A stretch of 44,206 nt of DNA, taken from contig PLND01000046.1 in assembly GCA_003141675.1 (NCBI GenBank), positions 26,625 to 70,830 on the forward strand. The letters run 5' to 3'. The notes below the pieces were generated by a model that saw only the letters and a program-made list of their open reading frames with translations, was not told the origin of the DNA and ran no database searches. Shown here one piece after another: positions 1 to 7,217 of this stretch (positions are counted from its first letter, which is position 1; every line of letters starts with the position of its first letter). The DNA comes from Anaerolineae bacterium (GTDB lineage Bacteria > Chloroflexota > Anaerolineae > Anaerolineales > RBG-16-64-43). The position numbers and the translations under genes are program-made.

Positions 1-152
1 GCCGAGTGGGTGGACGGCATGCCGCCGGCGCTGAAAAACCACGACCAGTTCCATTCCCGGTCGCGCAAATACTGGAGAAACGGTTTGCTGAACTGGGCAA
101 TCAGCCAAGCCACGGCAACCGACATCAGGACTTTATTCTGAAAGAGGGTCAT
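1..152 (-). CDS. Divergent PAP2 family (DUF212) membrane protein, 5' part only
   Basis: The first 50 residues of a reverse-strand gene run off the left edge. They read as a hydrophobic N-terminal helix (SVAVAWLIAQFSKPF) followed by a Trp-rich stretch and the signature GGMPSTHSA. That signature is the hallmark of the DUF212/YuiD divergent PAP2 family, integral membrane proteins whose GGMPSSHSA motif resembles the acid phosphatase motif of PAP2 enzymes; their substrate is not established. The ATG at 152 lies inside the end of xseB, giving an overlap of about 20 nt and suggesting translational coupling. An internal ATG at 124 is possible but would shorten the first helix. Family assignment rests on this one motif plus helix position; the rest of the gene is outside the window. 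Confidence 0.8.
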   Translation of the reverse strand, partial: MTLFQNKVLMSVAVAWLIAQFSKPFLQYLRDREWNWSWFFSAGGMPSTHS

Positions 153-411
153 GCCCTAAATCATACTCCTTTGGATCATCCGCCTTTTCCGCATCCGGCG
201 GACTTCCTAATTTCCGGATTCGGAGTTCCGCCTTGTCCAAGAGTTCCGTGCAGGCTTTGGCTAGAACCCGCCCGCGTTCGTATAAAGCCAGCGCCTCCTC
301 GAGCGACGTGCCGCCGGATTCCAGTTTCATCACGATCTCCTGCAACTCGGCGTAGGCTTTCTCGTACGATTTTTCCTGCGGGGAAGTTTTTTTGGTTTTT
401 GGAGGCATCAT
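133..411 (-). CDS. xseB: Exodeoxyribonuclease VII small subunit
   Basis: A 92-residue protein with the XseB core: an N-terminal Lys-rich leader, then two helices containing SYEKAYAELQEIVMKLESG and the TSLEEALALYERG block, followed by a charged tail. XseB binds in several copies to the large subunit XseA to form exonuclease VII, which degrades single-stranded DNA from both ends to oligonucleotides. The ATG at 411 overlaps the xseA stop (ATGA), and an AAAGGAG sequence a few bases upstream fits as ribosome binding site; the next codon (408) is also ATG and cannot be excluded as start. The acidic C-terminal extension (about 20 residues) is longer than in many homologs. Confidence 0.93.
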   Translation of the reverse strand: MMPPKTKKTSPQEKSYEKAYAELQEIVMKLESGGTSLEEALALYERGRVLAKACTELLDKAELRIRKLGSPPDAEKADDPKEYDLGHDPLSE

Positions 412-1661
412 CCCTTCTCCTTTCCGGAGGCCGCTGATGGAACTGAACCCGTGCGCTGTTCGGACCGGGCGGCAAATGATCCGTCGGCTACCTGGACTTG
501 CAACCGGGTTCCTGGAGACGCAAGCGTGACCGACCGCACCAGGCGCCTGTCCGCTTCGCGCCAGACAAGCGCATATCCCCGGTCGAGGACCTGCGCGGGC
601 CCCACGCCCCGCAGGATCCGGATCATCCCGTCCAGTCGTGTGCGATTCAATGCAAGCCTGCCGCGAATCGATGCATCCGCGCGCCGCGAATAATCGTCCA
701 CCGACTGGCGGATGTTCTGCAACCGGCCCAGCGGGGAAGCGGATCGAAACCGCGCTTCGAGCGATAGGAGGAGATTCCTTTTTTCGATCACAATCTCCTC
801 CATGCAAGAGTCCAGTCGCTGCCCGAGCCGAAAGACATCTTCTTTCAATTCCTCTTGATTGGGAGAGGCCAGTTCCGCGGCGGCCGAGGGCGTGGGCGCG
901 CGCAGATCCGCGGCGAAATCCACCAGCGTGAAATCGGTCTCATGCCCCACGCCGGTGATGGACGGCGTGTGTAGTGCGGCAACCGCGCGCACAACCTGTT
1001 CGTCGTTGAAGGCCCATAGGTCCTCGATGCTGCCCCCGCCGCGGACCAGCAGGATCACGTCCGCGCGGGCCCGGTCGGCCGATCGAAGCGCGGCGCAAAT
1101 TTTCTCCGGGGCATCTTCGCCCTGTACCGGCGTGGGCGCCAGCAGCAGTTCCGAGAGCGGAAAACGGCGCTCAAGCACGTTCTGCACATCCCTCCAGGCC
1201 GCTCCAACGGGCGAAGTGACCACAGCGATCCGGCCGGGCCAGCGCGGGATGGGCCGTTTCCGTTCAGGAGCAAACAGCCCTTCGGCTTCCAGTTTGGCCT
1301 TCAAGCGGAGATATTCGGCGAATAATTCGCCCTGGCCGGAAGGCCGGATGGTATCGACGTATAGCTGGTATTGGCCGCCGGTTTCATACAGGCTGACGTG
1401 GCCGTGGGCTTCGACCGCCTCCCCGTCGCGTGGAAGCGAGGCCCGCGCGGCGGCGTCGCGCCACATCACGCAGCGGACGGCGGCGGCGGAATCTTTCAGC
1501 GTGAAGTAAAAGTGCCCCGACGCGGGCCGCGTGATTCCGGAGACCTCTCCGCCCACCCAGATATCTTGGAGGACGGGATCGCTCTCCAGCGTCAATCGCG
1601 CCAGCCGATTCAGTTCCGTGACCGTCAGAAAATTGGGTCGAAGAAGGGGAAGTTGCCGCAT
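408..1661 (-). CDS. xseA: Exodeoxyribonuclease VII large subunit
   Basis: A 417-residue XseA. Residues 8-105 form the N-terminal OB-fold (LTVTELNRLARLTLE, then SGHFYFTLKD), which binds single-stranded DNA. The catalytic exonuclease VII large-subunit domain follows (IAVVTSPVGAAWRDV, LLVRGGGSIEDLWAFN and GVGHETDFTLVDFAAD are the characteristic conserved blocks), then a coiled-coil region that binds XseB. Length is normal for the family. It forms a coupled xseA-xseB unit with ATGA overlap, followed by the DUF212 gene. The start at 1661 gives the usual N-terminus a few residues before the OB-fold; a GGTGA sequence lies upstream. Confidence 0.95.
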   Translation of the reverse strand: MRQLPLLRPNFLTVTELNRLARLTLESDPVLQDIWVGGEVSGITRPASGHFYFTLKDSAAAVRCVMWRDAAARASLPRDGEAVEAHGHVSLYETGGQYQLYVDTIRPSGQGELFAEYLRLKAKLEAEGLFAPERKRPIPRWPGRIAVVTSPVGAAWRDVQNVLERRFPLSELLLAPTPVQGEDAPEKICAALRSADRARADVILLVRGGGSIEDLWAFNDEQVVRAVAALHTPSITGVGHETDFTLVDFAADLRAPTPSAAAELASPNQEELKEDVFRLGQRLDSCMEEIVIEKRNLLLSLEARFRSASPLGRLQNIRQSVDDYSRRADASIRGRLALNRTRLDGMIRILRGVGPAQVLDRGYALVWREADRRLVRSVTLASPGTRLQVQVADGSFAARSEQRTGSVPSAASGKEKG

Positions 1662-1683
1662 GCGTTCACCGTAATTGGAGGAT

Positions 1684-1845
1684 GTTGAAAAAATATAGGT
1701 TTGTCATTACGAGCTCCCGCCCCGGATTCGCCGGACGAGGTCGGGGGGAGCGAAGCGACGATGCAATCTACTGTTTTCGACAAGAAAAACGAGATTGTTT
1801 CGCTCCCTTCGGTCGCTCGCAATGACATCTATCTTGTTTTTCAAC
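1684..1845. repeat. Dispersed imperfect palindrome, MITE-like
   Basis: The arms are near-perfect inverted copies. GTTGAAAAA (1684-1692) pairs with TTTTTCAAC (1837-1845), and TGTCATTACGAGC (1702-1714) pairs with GCTCGCAATGACA (1815-1827) with one mismatch. Internal GGAGCGAAGCGACGATGCAATCT is mirrored by AGATTGTTTCGCTCC. The unit fills the space between xseA and the ATP-grasp gene and contains no plausible gene. Elements of the TGTCATTGCGAGNGACCGAAGGGAGCGAAGCAATCT type are widespread in environmental bacterial genomes; this copy is a foldback form. Confidence 0.8.
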
Positions 1846-1910
1846 GCCCTGTTTATAAATATTGTACCAAGTTTCTTCCATAGGTTCCCCTCAAGCTCAC
1901 ATTCCCCCGT

Positions 1911-1937
1911 AAAAAAAGACCCCGCCGGGGCGGGGTC
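1911..1937 (-). terminator. Rho-independent terminator after the first ATP-grasp gene
   Basis: Read on the reverse strand, GACCCCGCC and GGCGGGGTC form a strong G+C stem, immediately followed by seven T residues. It lies 17 bp past the stop codon of the ATP-grasp gene at 1954-2997. Together with the promoter at 3055-3082 it defines a one-gene transcript. Confidence 0.88.
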
Positions 1938-1953
1938 GCTTGGGATGAGAAGC

Positions 1954-2997
1954 TTAGGCCATGGCCATCACGCGCTCTGGTATTTCCGCCGGGATGGCGA
2001 ACCGGGCCGAGGCCAATTCCAGAATGCGCAGGATGGTTTGTCCGTAGTCATACCCGGCAGCGCGCGCGGAACGGGCGAACCCGCCTTCCATGGTGATATC
2101 CGGATTCGAATTGACGTCCACCACATATGGGATGCCGTCGCGCACGCGCAGATCCACTCGGCCGTAATCCCGCACGCGCAGTACGCGTTCGGTCCGCCGG
2201 CAGACGTTCTCGATCCGGCGTCGCAGTTCGTCGTCCACCGGCGCGGGGCAGAGCACCGAGGTCATCAGATAAGCTTGCGAAGCTGGATCCCACTTGGCAT
2301 CGAAACTGCAAAGCCGGTCGTGATAATCCTGGAACATAGAATAATCGATGCAAGCCAACGGCAGCACTTCCATCCGGTCGTTGCCCCAGATGGAAACGTT
2401 GTATTCCGGCCCGTCGATGAAATCTTCTACCAGCGCCTTGCAATGCCAGGTATCGAGTACGTACTCCACGCGCGTGCGCAATTGCTCGGAAGAATCAACC
2501 ACAGATTCCGATGTGATCCCGAAGGAGCAATGCTCGGTGGCCGGTTTTACCAACGCGGGAAAGCGCACCCATCCGTTGCGGGCCGGTTTGGAATAGACGG
2601 CCGCTTGCGGCGTGGGGATTCGGTGCCTGCGAAAATATTCTTTGGTGTTGATTTTATCCTGGGTGACGTTGAGGGACCACGCGTCCGATCCGGTGTATAC
2701 GAAACCCAGGCTTTCGAGGATCGGCGGCACCGCGCCGTACGCGTTCGGTTCGCCGTCCAGGCCTTCGCACCAATTAAAGATAATGCATTCGCGCGGATCG
2801 AAACCGCGAAGCGCTCCGGCAATATCTCTCCGGACGGGAATCGATGTGGCTTCCAAACCGAGCGAGGTCAAACCGTATTTCATTCGCGTTACCGCCTGCT
2901 CGGCCGCTTCGATATCCCCCGGAGTCCAATCGCTCATTACGTTGTGAAGAATCAAAACCGAATACGGATACGGCAATCCTTTTCCGATTCGTCTCAT
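1954..2997 (-). CDS. D-Ala-D-Ala-ligase-like ATP-grasp enzyme (copy A)
   Basis: A 347-residue ATP-grasp protein related to D-alanine-D-alanine ligase but not a normal Ddl. The N-terminal domain (about 1-105) contains LHNVMSDWTPGDIEAA. The ATP-binding part has DKINTKEYF near 116, FPALVKPATEHCSFGI near 150, ALVEDFIDGPEYNVSIWG near 190 and the metal/ATP site GIPYVVDVNSNPD near 300, where the usual Glu of ExNxxP is Asp. Such enzymes join a carboxylate to an amine through an acylphosphate. The gene has its own promoter and terminator, and a good ribosome site (AGGAG, 4 nt before ATG). It lies downstream of a kamA-ligase-GNAT operon on the same strand, so a beta-lysine-type amine or acid is a reasonable substrate guess. 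That link is inference. Confidence 0.82.
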   Translation of the reverse strand: MRRIGKGLPYPYSVLILHNVMSDWTPGDIEAAEQAVTRMKYGLTSLGLEATSIPVRRDIAGALRGFDPRECIIFNWCEGLDGEPNAYGAVPPILESLGFVYTGSDAWSLNVTQDKINTKEYFRRHRIPTPQAAVYSKPARNGWVRFPALVKPATEHCSFGITSESVVDSSEQLRTRVEYVLDTWHCKALVEDFIDGPEYNVSIWGNDRMEVLPLACIDYSMFQDYHDRLCSFDAKWDPASQAYLMTSVLCPAPVDDELRRRIENVCRRTERVLRVRDYGRVDLRVRDGIPYVVDVNSNPDITMEGGFARSARAAGYDYGQTILRILELASARFAIPAEIPERVMAMA

Positions 2998-3054
2998 AGT
3001 TCTCCTGAGATGCTGTCGTTCACTAGTTGAATTAATTTTTCCTTCATGATTTTT

Positions 3055-3082
3055 ATTCTACCCTACAAAATAGGGAAGTCAA
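3055..3082 (-). promoter_or_regulatory. Sigma-70 promoter with palindromic spacer, for ATP-grasp copy A
   Basis: On the reverse strand TTGACT (3077-3082) is followed after 16 nt by TAGAAT (3055-3060). The transcript would start about 50 nt before the ATG at 2997. The spacer is itself an inverted repeat, CCCTA-N5-TAGGG (3061-3075), filling nearly the whole spacer, which is where a repressor or MerR-like activator could bind. Confidence 0.65.
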
Positions 3083-3230
3083 TAGTTTTAATCTTAAATT
3101 AAGTTTTCACCTCTTTTAACATTCAAACCGCTTCGAAGCTTCTCGCGGACGTTTGCGCGATGATATTTTTCTTTTTTTTGGAATATTTATTAATTATTAT
3201 TCGATTCCCTTCACAACGATTATAAATTCT

Positions 3231-3270
3231 GAACACGGAGAACACGGAAGAAGAACACGGAGAACACGGA
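3231..3270. repeat. Four direct copies of GAACACGGA
   Basis: GAACACGGA occurs at 3231, 3240, 3253 and 3262, the second pair separated from the first by AAGA. The ACACGGA core recurs in other gaps of this window (for example 43058-43124 and 40009-40130), so this is a fragment of a dispersed repeat family rather than a CRISPR or a protein-binding iteron array. Confidence 0.75.
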
Positions 3271-3430
3271 ATACTATATAGTGAATATTGGAAAAGATTT
3301 TTTATATTTATGGGGGAATGATCTTTTGGAAAGAAACGTTGGATTGTAAGTTCAACCGACCAGCGGAAGCGGGCATCCAGAAGATATTAATATCCCGATC
3401 GTTTCTTCTCAATGGAAAGAATATTACTGG

Positions 3431-3450
3431 ATTCCCGCTTTCGCGGGAAT
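3431..3450. repeat. Short dispersed palindrome ATTCCCGC-TTTC-GCGGGAAT
   Basis: Perfect 8-bp arms around TTTC, followed by GACA, matching the very common interspersed element whose chance translation reads VIPAKAGIQ. A shorter copy, TCCCGC-TTTC-GCGGGA, is at 22381-22396. It lies downstream of the GNAT gene; no T-run follows, so it is not a classical terminator. Confidence 0.8.
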
Positions 3451-3512
3451 GACAAAAGTAATTTGGTTTAAACGAAAGGAATGCTTCACGTTCCAGATTG
3501 TCTGAAGATCGA

Positions 3513-4034
3513 CTATTGTGAATCCGCGGACGGGGAAAGATATTTCACATATACCAGTAAATCCTCGCCGGGCCGGTAATAATCCGTTATCCTGGCCGCC
3601 TGGCGGCAACCCATATGCTCATAGAAACGAACAGCGGGAAGGTAGGCGTCTCCGGTGCTGGTCTCGATGACGATCATGCGGCCACGCAGGGCGCGAACTG
3701 AGGCTTCCACGGCTTGGAACAATTTGCGCCCCACGCCCTGCTCCCGCCGGTCGCGGTCCGCGCAGATCCAATATAAATCATACGTCCCTTCCGTGAGCGG
3801 GGTCGATCCCCAGCAGGCAAACCCCGCCAGGTCGTCTCCCGCCCTTGCGGAGAGAAACACGTATCCAGACTCGGACGTTTGAATGTACGCGTCGAACAGC
3901 TCCAGGACCGTCGCTTCTTCCTCCGGATTAAAAACATCCGCGCGGCGTGTAATCTCGGCGATAGCGTCCCGATCCTCCAGCAAGCTCTCCTCCACCGTGA
4001 GGGATGGAGCATTCCGTTTCATCTCGTAATCCAT
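3513..4034 (-). CDS. GNAT family N-acetyltransferase of the kamA/ATP-grasp cluster
   Basis: A 173-residue single-domain GNAT enzyme, which moves an acetyl group from acetyl-CoA to an amine. The acetyl-CoA loop is RDRREQGVGRKLF near residue 98; before it, TPLTEGTYDLYWI and, after it, IVIETSTGDAYLPAVRFYEHMG give the typical strands and helix of the fold. The start at 4034 is chosen because AGGAGG stands 8 nt upstream; a longer frame to 4085 has no such site. It lies 52 bp after the second ATP-grasp gene, in the same direction. By analogy with AblB, which acetylates beta-lysine in methanogens, it may acetylate beta-lysine or a conjugate, but it is shorter than AblB and the analogy is only contextual. 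Confidence 0.87.
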   Translation of the reverse strand: MDYEMKRNAPSLTVEESLLEDRDAIAEITRRADVFNPEEEATVLELFDAYIQTSESGYVFLSARAGDDLAGFACWGSTPLTEGTYDLYWICADRDRREQGVGRKLFQAVEASVRALRGRMIVIETSTGDAYLPAVRFYEHMGCRQAARITDYYRPGEDLLVYVKYLSPSADSQ

Positions 4035-4086
4035 TCCCTTTCCTCCTACCCTGCATCCGAAGCATGAAAATCCTCGGAAGAGCACT

Positions 4087-5328
4087 TTAGATTAATCTTT
4101 TTTGTTCATCATTCACCAGCAGGGAATCCGCCCCGTTCATCAGTCCGTATCTTTTCGCTCCGGCTTCCAACACCGATTGGATCAACCGGTTATAACTCCA
4201 ACCCTCCGCCAGCGCGCAAAGCGTTAAATCGCTGATCGGGGTTAATCCCGGCAGGGAGTTGATCTCCAGGATGTATGGTTTGAGATTTTCGCCCGTGTGC
4301 AGACGGAAATCCACGCGCGCAAAATCCAGCGATTGGGTCACGCGGAATGTTTCGACGGCCAGCCGCGCCAAATCCGACGCAATCGAGGTGAGCAGCGGAG
4401 CCGGGCAGAGATAGGGATAGGCCGCCAAGGGAAGTTCCTTCACTTTTCTTGAGTAAAACGGGTCCATATCCGGGATCCGGCTGTAATCCACTTCCGATAT
4501 AGGAAAAACATGAACACCGTTCCAATCCATCCCCCCACCCGGAGTCCGGTCGCCGGGGAGTGGATCGGGCACGGCTTGACCGGCTTCCAACGCCGTGAGA
4601 TTTCCCACCAGCCCGCAGGTAACGTCTCGTCCCGGAATGTATTCTTCCACCAGGGCCGACTCACCGTATTCCTTTAATATATATTCCACGCGCTCGCGCA
4701 ATTGGGCTTCGGAACGGACCATCGAACCGGTGTCGATCCCCATCCCGGTCCCCTCGCGGTTGGGCTTTACAAACAGCGGAAAGCGCAGTTCCGGCGAGAG
4801 CGCAAGACCGGCGTGTGTGAATTCCTGGAAACGCGGCGTGGGTAATCCCGAGGCAACAAGGATGCGTTTGGTGGCGGCCTTGTCGAGCGTGTTGGCCAGG
4901 CAGGTTACCTTGCCACCGGTATAGGGGATTCCGATCATTTCCAGCACCGCGGGCACCTGCGCTTCGCGGCCGTCTCCGCGATATCCTTCGCAGGTGTTAA
5001 AGCAGATGTCCACTTTCAGCCGTTTGAGATGCCGGAAGAGATCCGGATTTCCGTCCAGCCCAATGACGTGATGGCCGGCGGCACGCAGGGCCGCGGCATA
5101 TGCGGCGACGTTGGTTTCGCTGTCGAGTTCGGCGAGCGCATCCGCCGGACGCGGACCATTCTGCGGCGCATGCTTTCTCAGATTATGCAGAACGACCACG
5201 CGCAATCCGTGCCGGGTGCGCGGGATTTTCTTCTGCGGCGAAACGGCCTCGGTCGGCGTTGCGTTCTCCGGCTGAGCCAGTTCTTCGAAGGCGTACTGCG
5301 CAGGATCTTCTTTTATGGAGGGGGTCAT
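4087..5328 (-). CDS. D-Ala-D-Ala-ligase-like ATP-grasp enzyme (copy B)
   Basis: A 413-residue ATP-grasp ligase with a variable 40-residue N-terminal extension. The substrate domain starts LRVVVLHNLRKHAP. The ATP-grasp domain shows DKAATKRIL, FPLFVKPNREGTGMGID, ALVEEYIPGRDVT and, near the C-terminus, the intact metal motif EINSLPGLTP. It contains an insertion (about residues 255-310, with PLPGDRTPGGG) absent from standard Ddl. It is clearly distinct from copy A at 1954-2997. It sits 39 bp after kamA and 52 bp before the GNAT gene, so the three are very likely one transcript. Expected chemistry is amide bond formation with ATP; the substrates are unknown. Confidence 0.85.
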   Translation of the reverse strand: MTPSIKEDPAQYAFEELAQPENATPTEAVSPQKKIPRTRHGLRVVVLHNLRKHAPQNGPRPADALAELDSETNVAAYAAALRAAGHHVIGLDGNPDLFRHLKRLKVDICFNTCEGYRGDGREAQVPAVLEMIGIPYTGGKVTCLANTLDKAATKRILVASGLPTPRFQEFTHAGLALSPELRFPLFVKPNREGTGMGIDTGSMVRSEAQLRERVEYILKEYGESALVEEYIPGRDVTCGLVGNLTALEAGQAVPDPLPGDRTPGGGMDWNGVHVFPISEVDYSRIPDMDPFYSRKVKELPLAAYPYLCPAPLLTSIASDLARLAVETFRVTQSLDFARVDFRLHTGENLKPYILEINSLPGLTPISDLTLCALAEGWSYNRLIQSVLEAGAKRYGLMNGADSLLVNDEQKRLI

Positions 5329-5367
5329 GATCTTTCCGGCACACCGGATCGGAATGCGGCGTCCGGT

Positions 5368-6762
5368 TTAAGGTTTGCCGGATGTTTTTTTCCGTAGAAC
5401 GGAGTGAACGGGTGTCTCCCCGGCGGCTGAGGATTTTTCGGCGCCGATCCCGCGCGGCTGCCACTTCTCTTCGTCGCGGTTGAGGCGGTGCTTGGATCCG
5501 CCGCGCGCATGGATCGCTTCCCAGCCGGCCGGCTCGATCGCCAACTGTTCTCCCTCGAGCAACCCGCTGACGCCGGACTGGCCCGCTTCCGTCCGTTTGT
5601 CGCAGCAATCCGGGCACGTGGCCGGATCGTGGGCCGTGTAATCCACGGGCTCCTCGTAAACAGAGATGTAGCCTTCGTAATTCCGAAGCGCCGTGCGGTG
5701 ATCGGACATGCTCAGCAGATAGTTCGGTCCGAGCGGAATCTTCCCGCCTCCGCCCGGTGCATCGACGACATATTGGGGAACCGCGAAACCGGATGTGTGG
5801 CCGCGCAGTCCCTCGATGATCTCGATCCCCTTGGCAACCGGTGTGCGGAAGTGTCCCGCGCCTTCCACCAAATCGCACTGGTAGAGGTAGTACGGCCGCA
5901 CGCGGATGCGCAGCAGATCCTGCACCAGCCGGCGCTGGATATGCACGCAGTCATTGACGCCCGCCAGCAAGACCGATTGATTGCCCAGGGGGATCCCCGC
6001 GCGGGAAAGTCGGTCGGCGGCCGCGGCCAGCTCGGGCGTGATTTCGTTAGGGTGGTTGACGTGGATGTTGAGCCACAGCGGATGATAGCGGGCCAACATC
6101 GAACACAACGCGTCGTCCACCCGCATCGGCAGGAATACCGGTACGCGCGATCCGATGCGGATGATTTCCACGTGTTCGATGGCGCGCAGCCGCGCGATCA
6201 GCTCTTCCAGTAATCCCGGCGCGAGGGTAAGCGGATCGCCGCCGGAAAGCAGCACATCCCGGATTTGCGGTGTGCGTTCGATGTAGTCGAACATCGCGTC
6301 AAATTCGGCGCGCGAGAATTGGGCCGACGCGTCGCCGACGATGCGCGAGCGGGTGCAGTAGCGGCAATAGGAGGCGCATTGCGTCGTGACCAGCATCAAC
6401 ACGCGGTCCGGATAGCGATGCACGAGTCCCGGGACCGGGGAATGCCGGTCCTCCGCCAGGGAATCTTCCATCATCGCGGTGAACGGGACGAGCTCCGCCG
6501 CGGTGGGGATCACCTGGCGGCGGATGGGATCCGCCGGGTCGTCGGGACGGATCAGGGAAATGAAATACGGGGTGATATCCACGCGGAACAGATCGCTGGC
6601 ATTCAGCGCCGTCCGTTCGCTCTCGGTCAGTGGGAAGATCCGCTCGATCTCCTCCGCCGTGTTCAACCGATGGCTGAGCTGCCAGCGCCAATCGTTCCAT
6701 TGCGTCTCGGGAACATCCCCGAAGGCGCGCGCGCGCCGGGTTTCAAAAACCCTGGGAGACAT
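5368..6762 (-). CDS. kamA: L-lysine 2,3-aminomutase (radical SAM, PLP)
   Basis: A 464-residue KamA that converts L-lysine to L-beta-lysine. Visible features: the radical SAM iron-sulfur motif CASYCRYC (C129, C133, C136); the PLP lysine in GGGGK (K341); and the two Asp that bind the lysine side-chain amine in the Clostridium enzyme (here D297 in YQCDL and D334 in VVDAPGGGG). Their presence argues against glutamate aminomutase, where both differ. Zinc ligand C272 (GVNDC) is kept. The C-terminal zinc cluster is CPDCC (C383, C386, C387) rather than C-x-C-x2-C. About 50 residues follow the usual C-terminus. The start has GGAGG 5 nt before ATG. It is followed by an ATP-grasp ligase and a GNAT gene. 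Confidence 0.92.
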   Translation of the reverse strand: MSPRVFETRRARAFGDVPETQWNDWRWQLSHRLNTAEEIERIFPLTESERTALNASDLFRVDITPYFISLIRPDDPADPIRRQVIPTAAELVPFTAMMEDSLAEDRHSPVPGLVHRYPDRVLMLVTTQCASYCRYCTRSRIVGDASAQFSRAEFDAMFDYIERTPQIRDVLLSGGDPLTLAPGLLEELIARLRAIEHVEIIRIGSRVPVFLPMRVDDALCSMLARYHPLWLNIHVNHPNEITPELAAAADRLSRAGIPLGNQSVLLAGVNDCVHIQRRLVQDLLRIRVRPYYLYQCDLVEGAGHFRTPVAKGIEIIEGLRGHTSGFAVPQYVVDAPGGGGKIPLGPNYLLSMSDHRTALRNYEGYISVYEEPVDYTAHDPATCPDCCDKRTEAGQSGVSGLLEGEQLAIEPAGWEAIHARGGSKHRLNRDEEKWQPRGIGAEKSSAAGETPVHSVLRKKTSGKP

Positions 6763-6803
6763 TTCCGCCTCCGAAGGCCGTGGGTTTTGCTTTCATGGAA
6801 AAA

Positions 6804-6971
6804 TTATTTTTGCGGGATGTTGGCTTGGGGATTGATCTTGAGGATCTTCTGAATCAGGACGGCGCGTGCTTTGGAATCCTTGGATTCCGCCAGGCGACCG
6901 CGAAGAAATTCCATCTTCTTCCTTTTTTGACGGCGGCGTGAAATTTCGCGATCCCTCTCGGTTTTCGGCAT
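6804..6971 (-). CDS. Small basic protein, DUF6800-like
   Basis: A 55-residue, strongly basic protein starting MPKTERDREISRRRQKRKK, followed by LRGRLAESKDSKARAVLIQKILKI. This matches the pattern I associate with DUF6800 small proteins (ERDREI-RRR-x-RKxK then a predicted helix and a KI-x-P end). GGGAGG stands a few bases before the ATG. Function is unknown; the charge suggests nucleic-acid or ribosome contact. It ends 41 bp before kamA and may be the first gene of that operon, or an unrelated neighbour sharing the transcript. Confidence 0.68.
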   Translation of the reverse strand: MPKTERDREISRRRQKRKKMEFLRGRLAESKDSKARAVLIQKILKINPQANIPQK

Positions 6972-7127
6972 GCTGCCCTCCCGGATGTCTGGAACAAGAA
7001 TACGGAAAGTATATCCCCTTTCAACACCGGCGACCAGAGGATGGACGAACCGATCGCTAAGGGGAATTTTTTCTTCCCCCGGTCTCCCGTGGTGGACGAA
7101 CCGTCGTTCGAGCGGCAATCTCCGGGC

Positions 7128-7136
7128 TGGTATAAT
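7128..7136 (+). promoter_or_regulatory. Extended -10 promoter TGG-TATAAT
   Basis: TGGTATAAT about 80 bp before the MazG-like gene on the same strand. No convincing -35 is present, as expected for an extended -10. The same nonamer occurs before mreB and the tRNA gene in this window. Confidence 0.55.
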
Positions 7137-7217
7137 CCATCGCAGAACAATTATTCCTATGGGGTGAAAACCGCACGGTTGTTTTACAATCCCTAGGATG
7201 ACGGTTCGGACGGCACA

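Larger units (their letters stand above)
3083..3512. other. A+T-rich intergenic region with short repeats, no gene seen
   Basis: About 430 bp between the GNAT gene and the promoter of ATP-grasp copy A. It is clearly richer in A+T than its surroundings, with runs such as ATATTTATTAATTATTATT. It contains two repeats listed separately (3231-3270, 3431-3450). No reading frame with a start, ribosome site and recognisable product was found on either strand. Confidence 0.7.

Noticed and set aside
1795-3030. A 411-codon plus-strand frame opposite ATP-grasp copy A
   Set aside because: It begins inside a palindromic repeat and crosses a terminator; the reverse-strand gene has clear ATP-grasp motifs.
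3231-3270. Repeated GAACACGGA units as a possible CRISPR or iteron array
   Set aside because: Units are 9 bp, mostly without spacers, no cas or rep gene is near, and the motif belongs to a family scattered in other gaps.
5368-6762. KamA as EpmB (EF-P modification) or glutamate 2,3-aminomutase
   Set aside because: The zinc-binding C-terminal domain absent from EpmB is present, no EF-P or EpmA gene is close, and the two lysine-binding Asp are kept, unlike in glutamate aminomutase.
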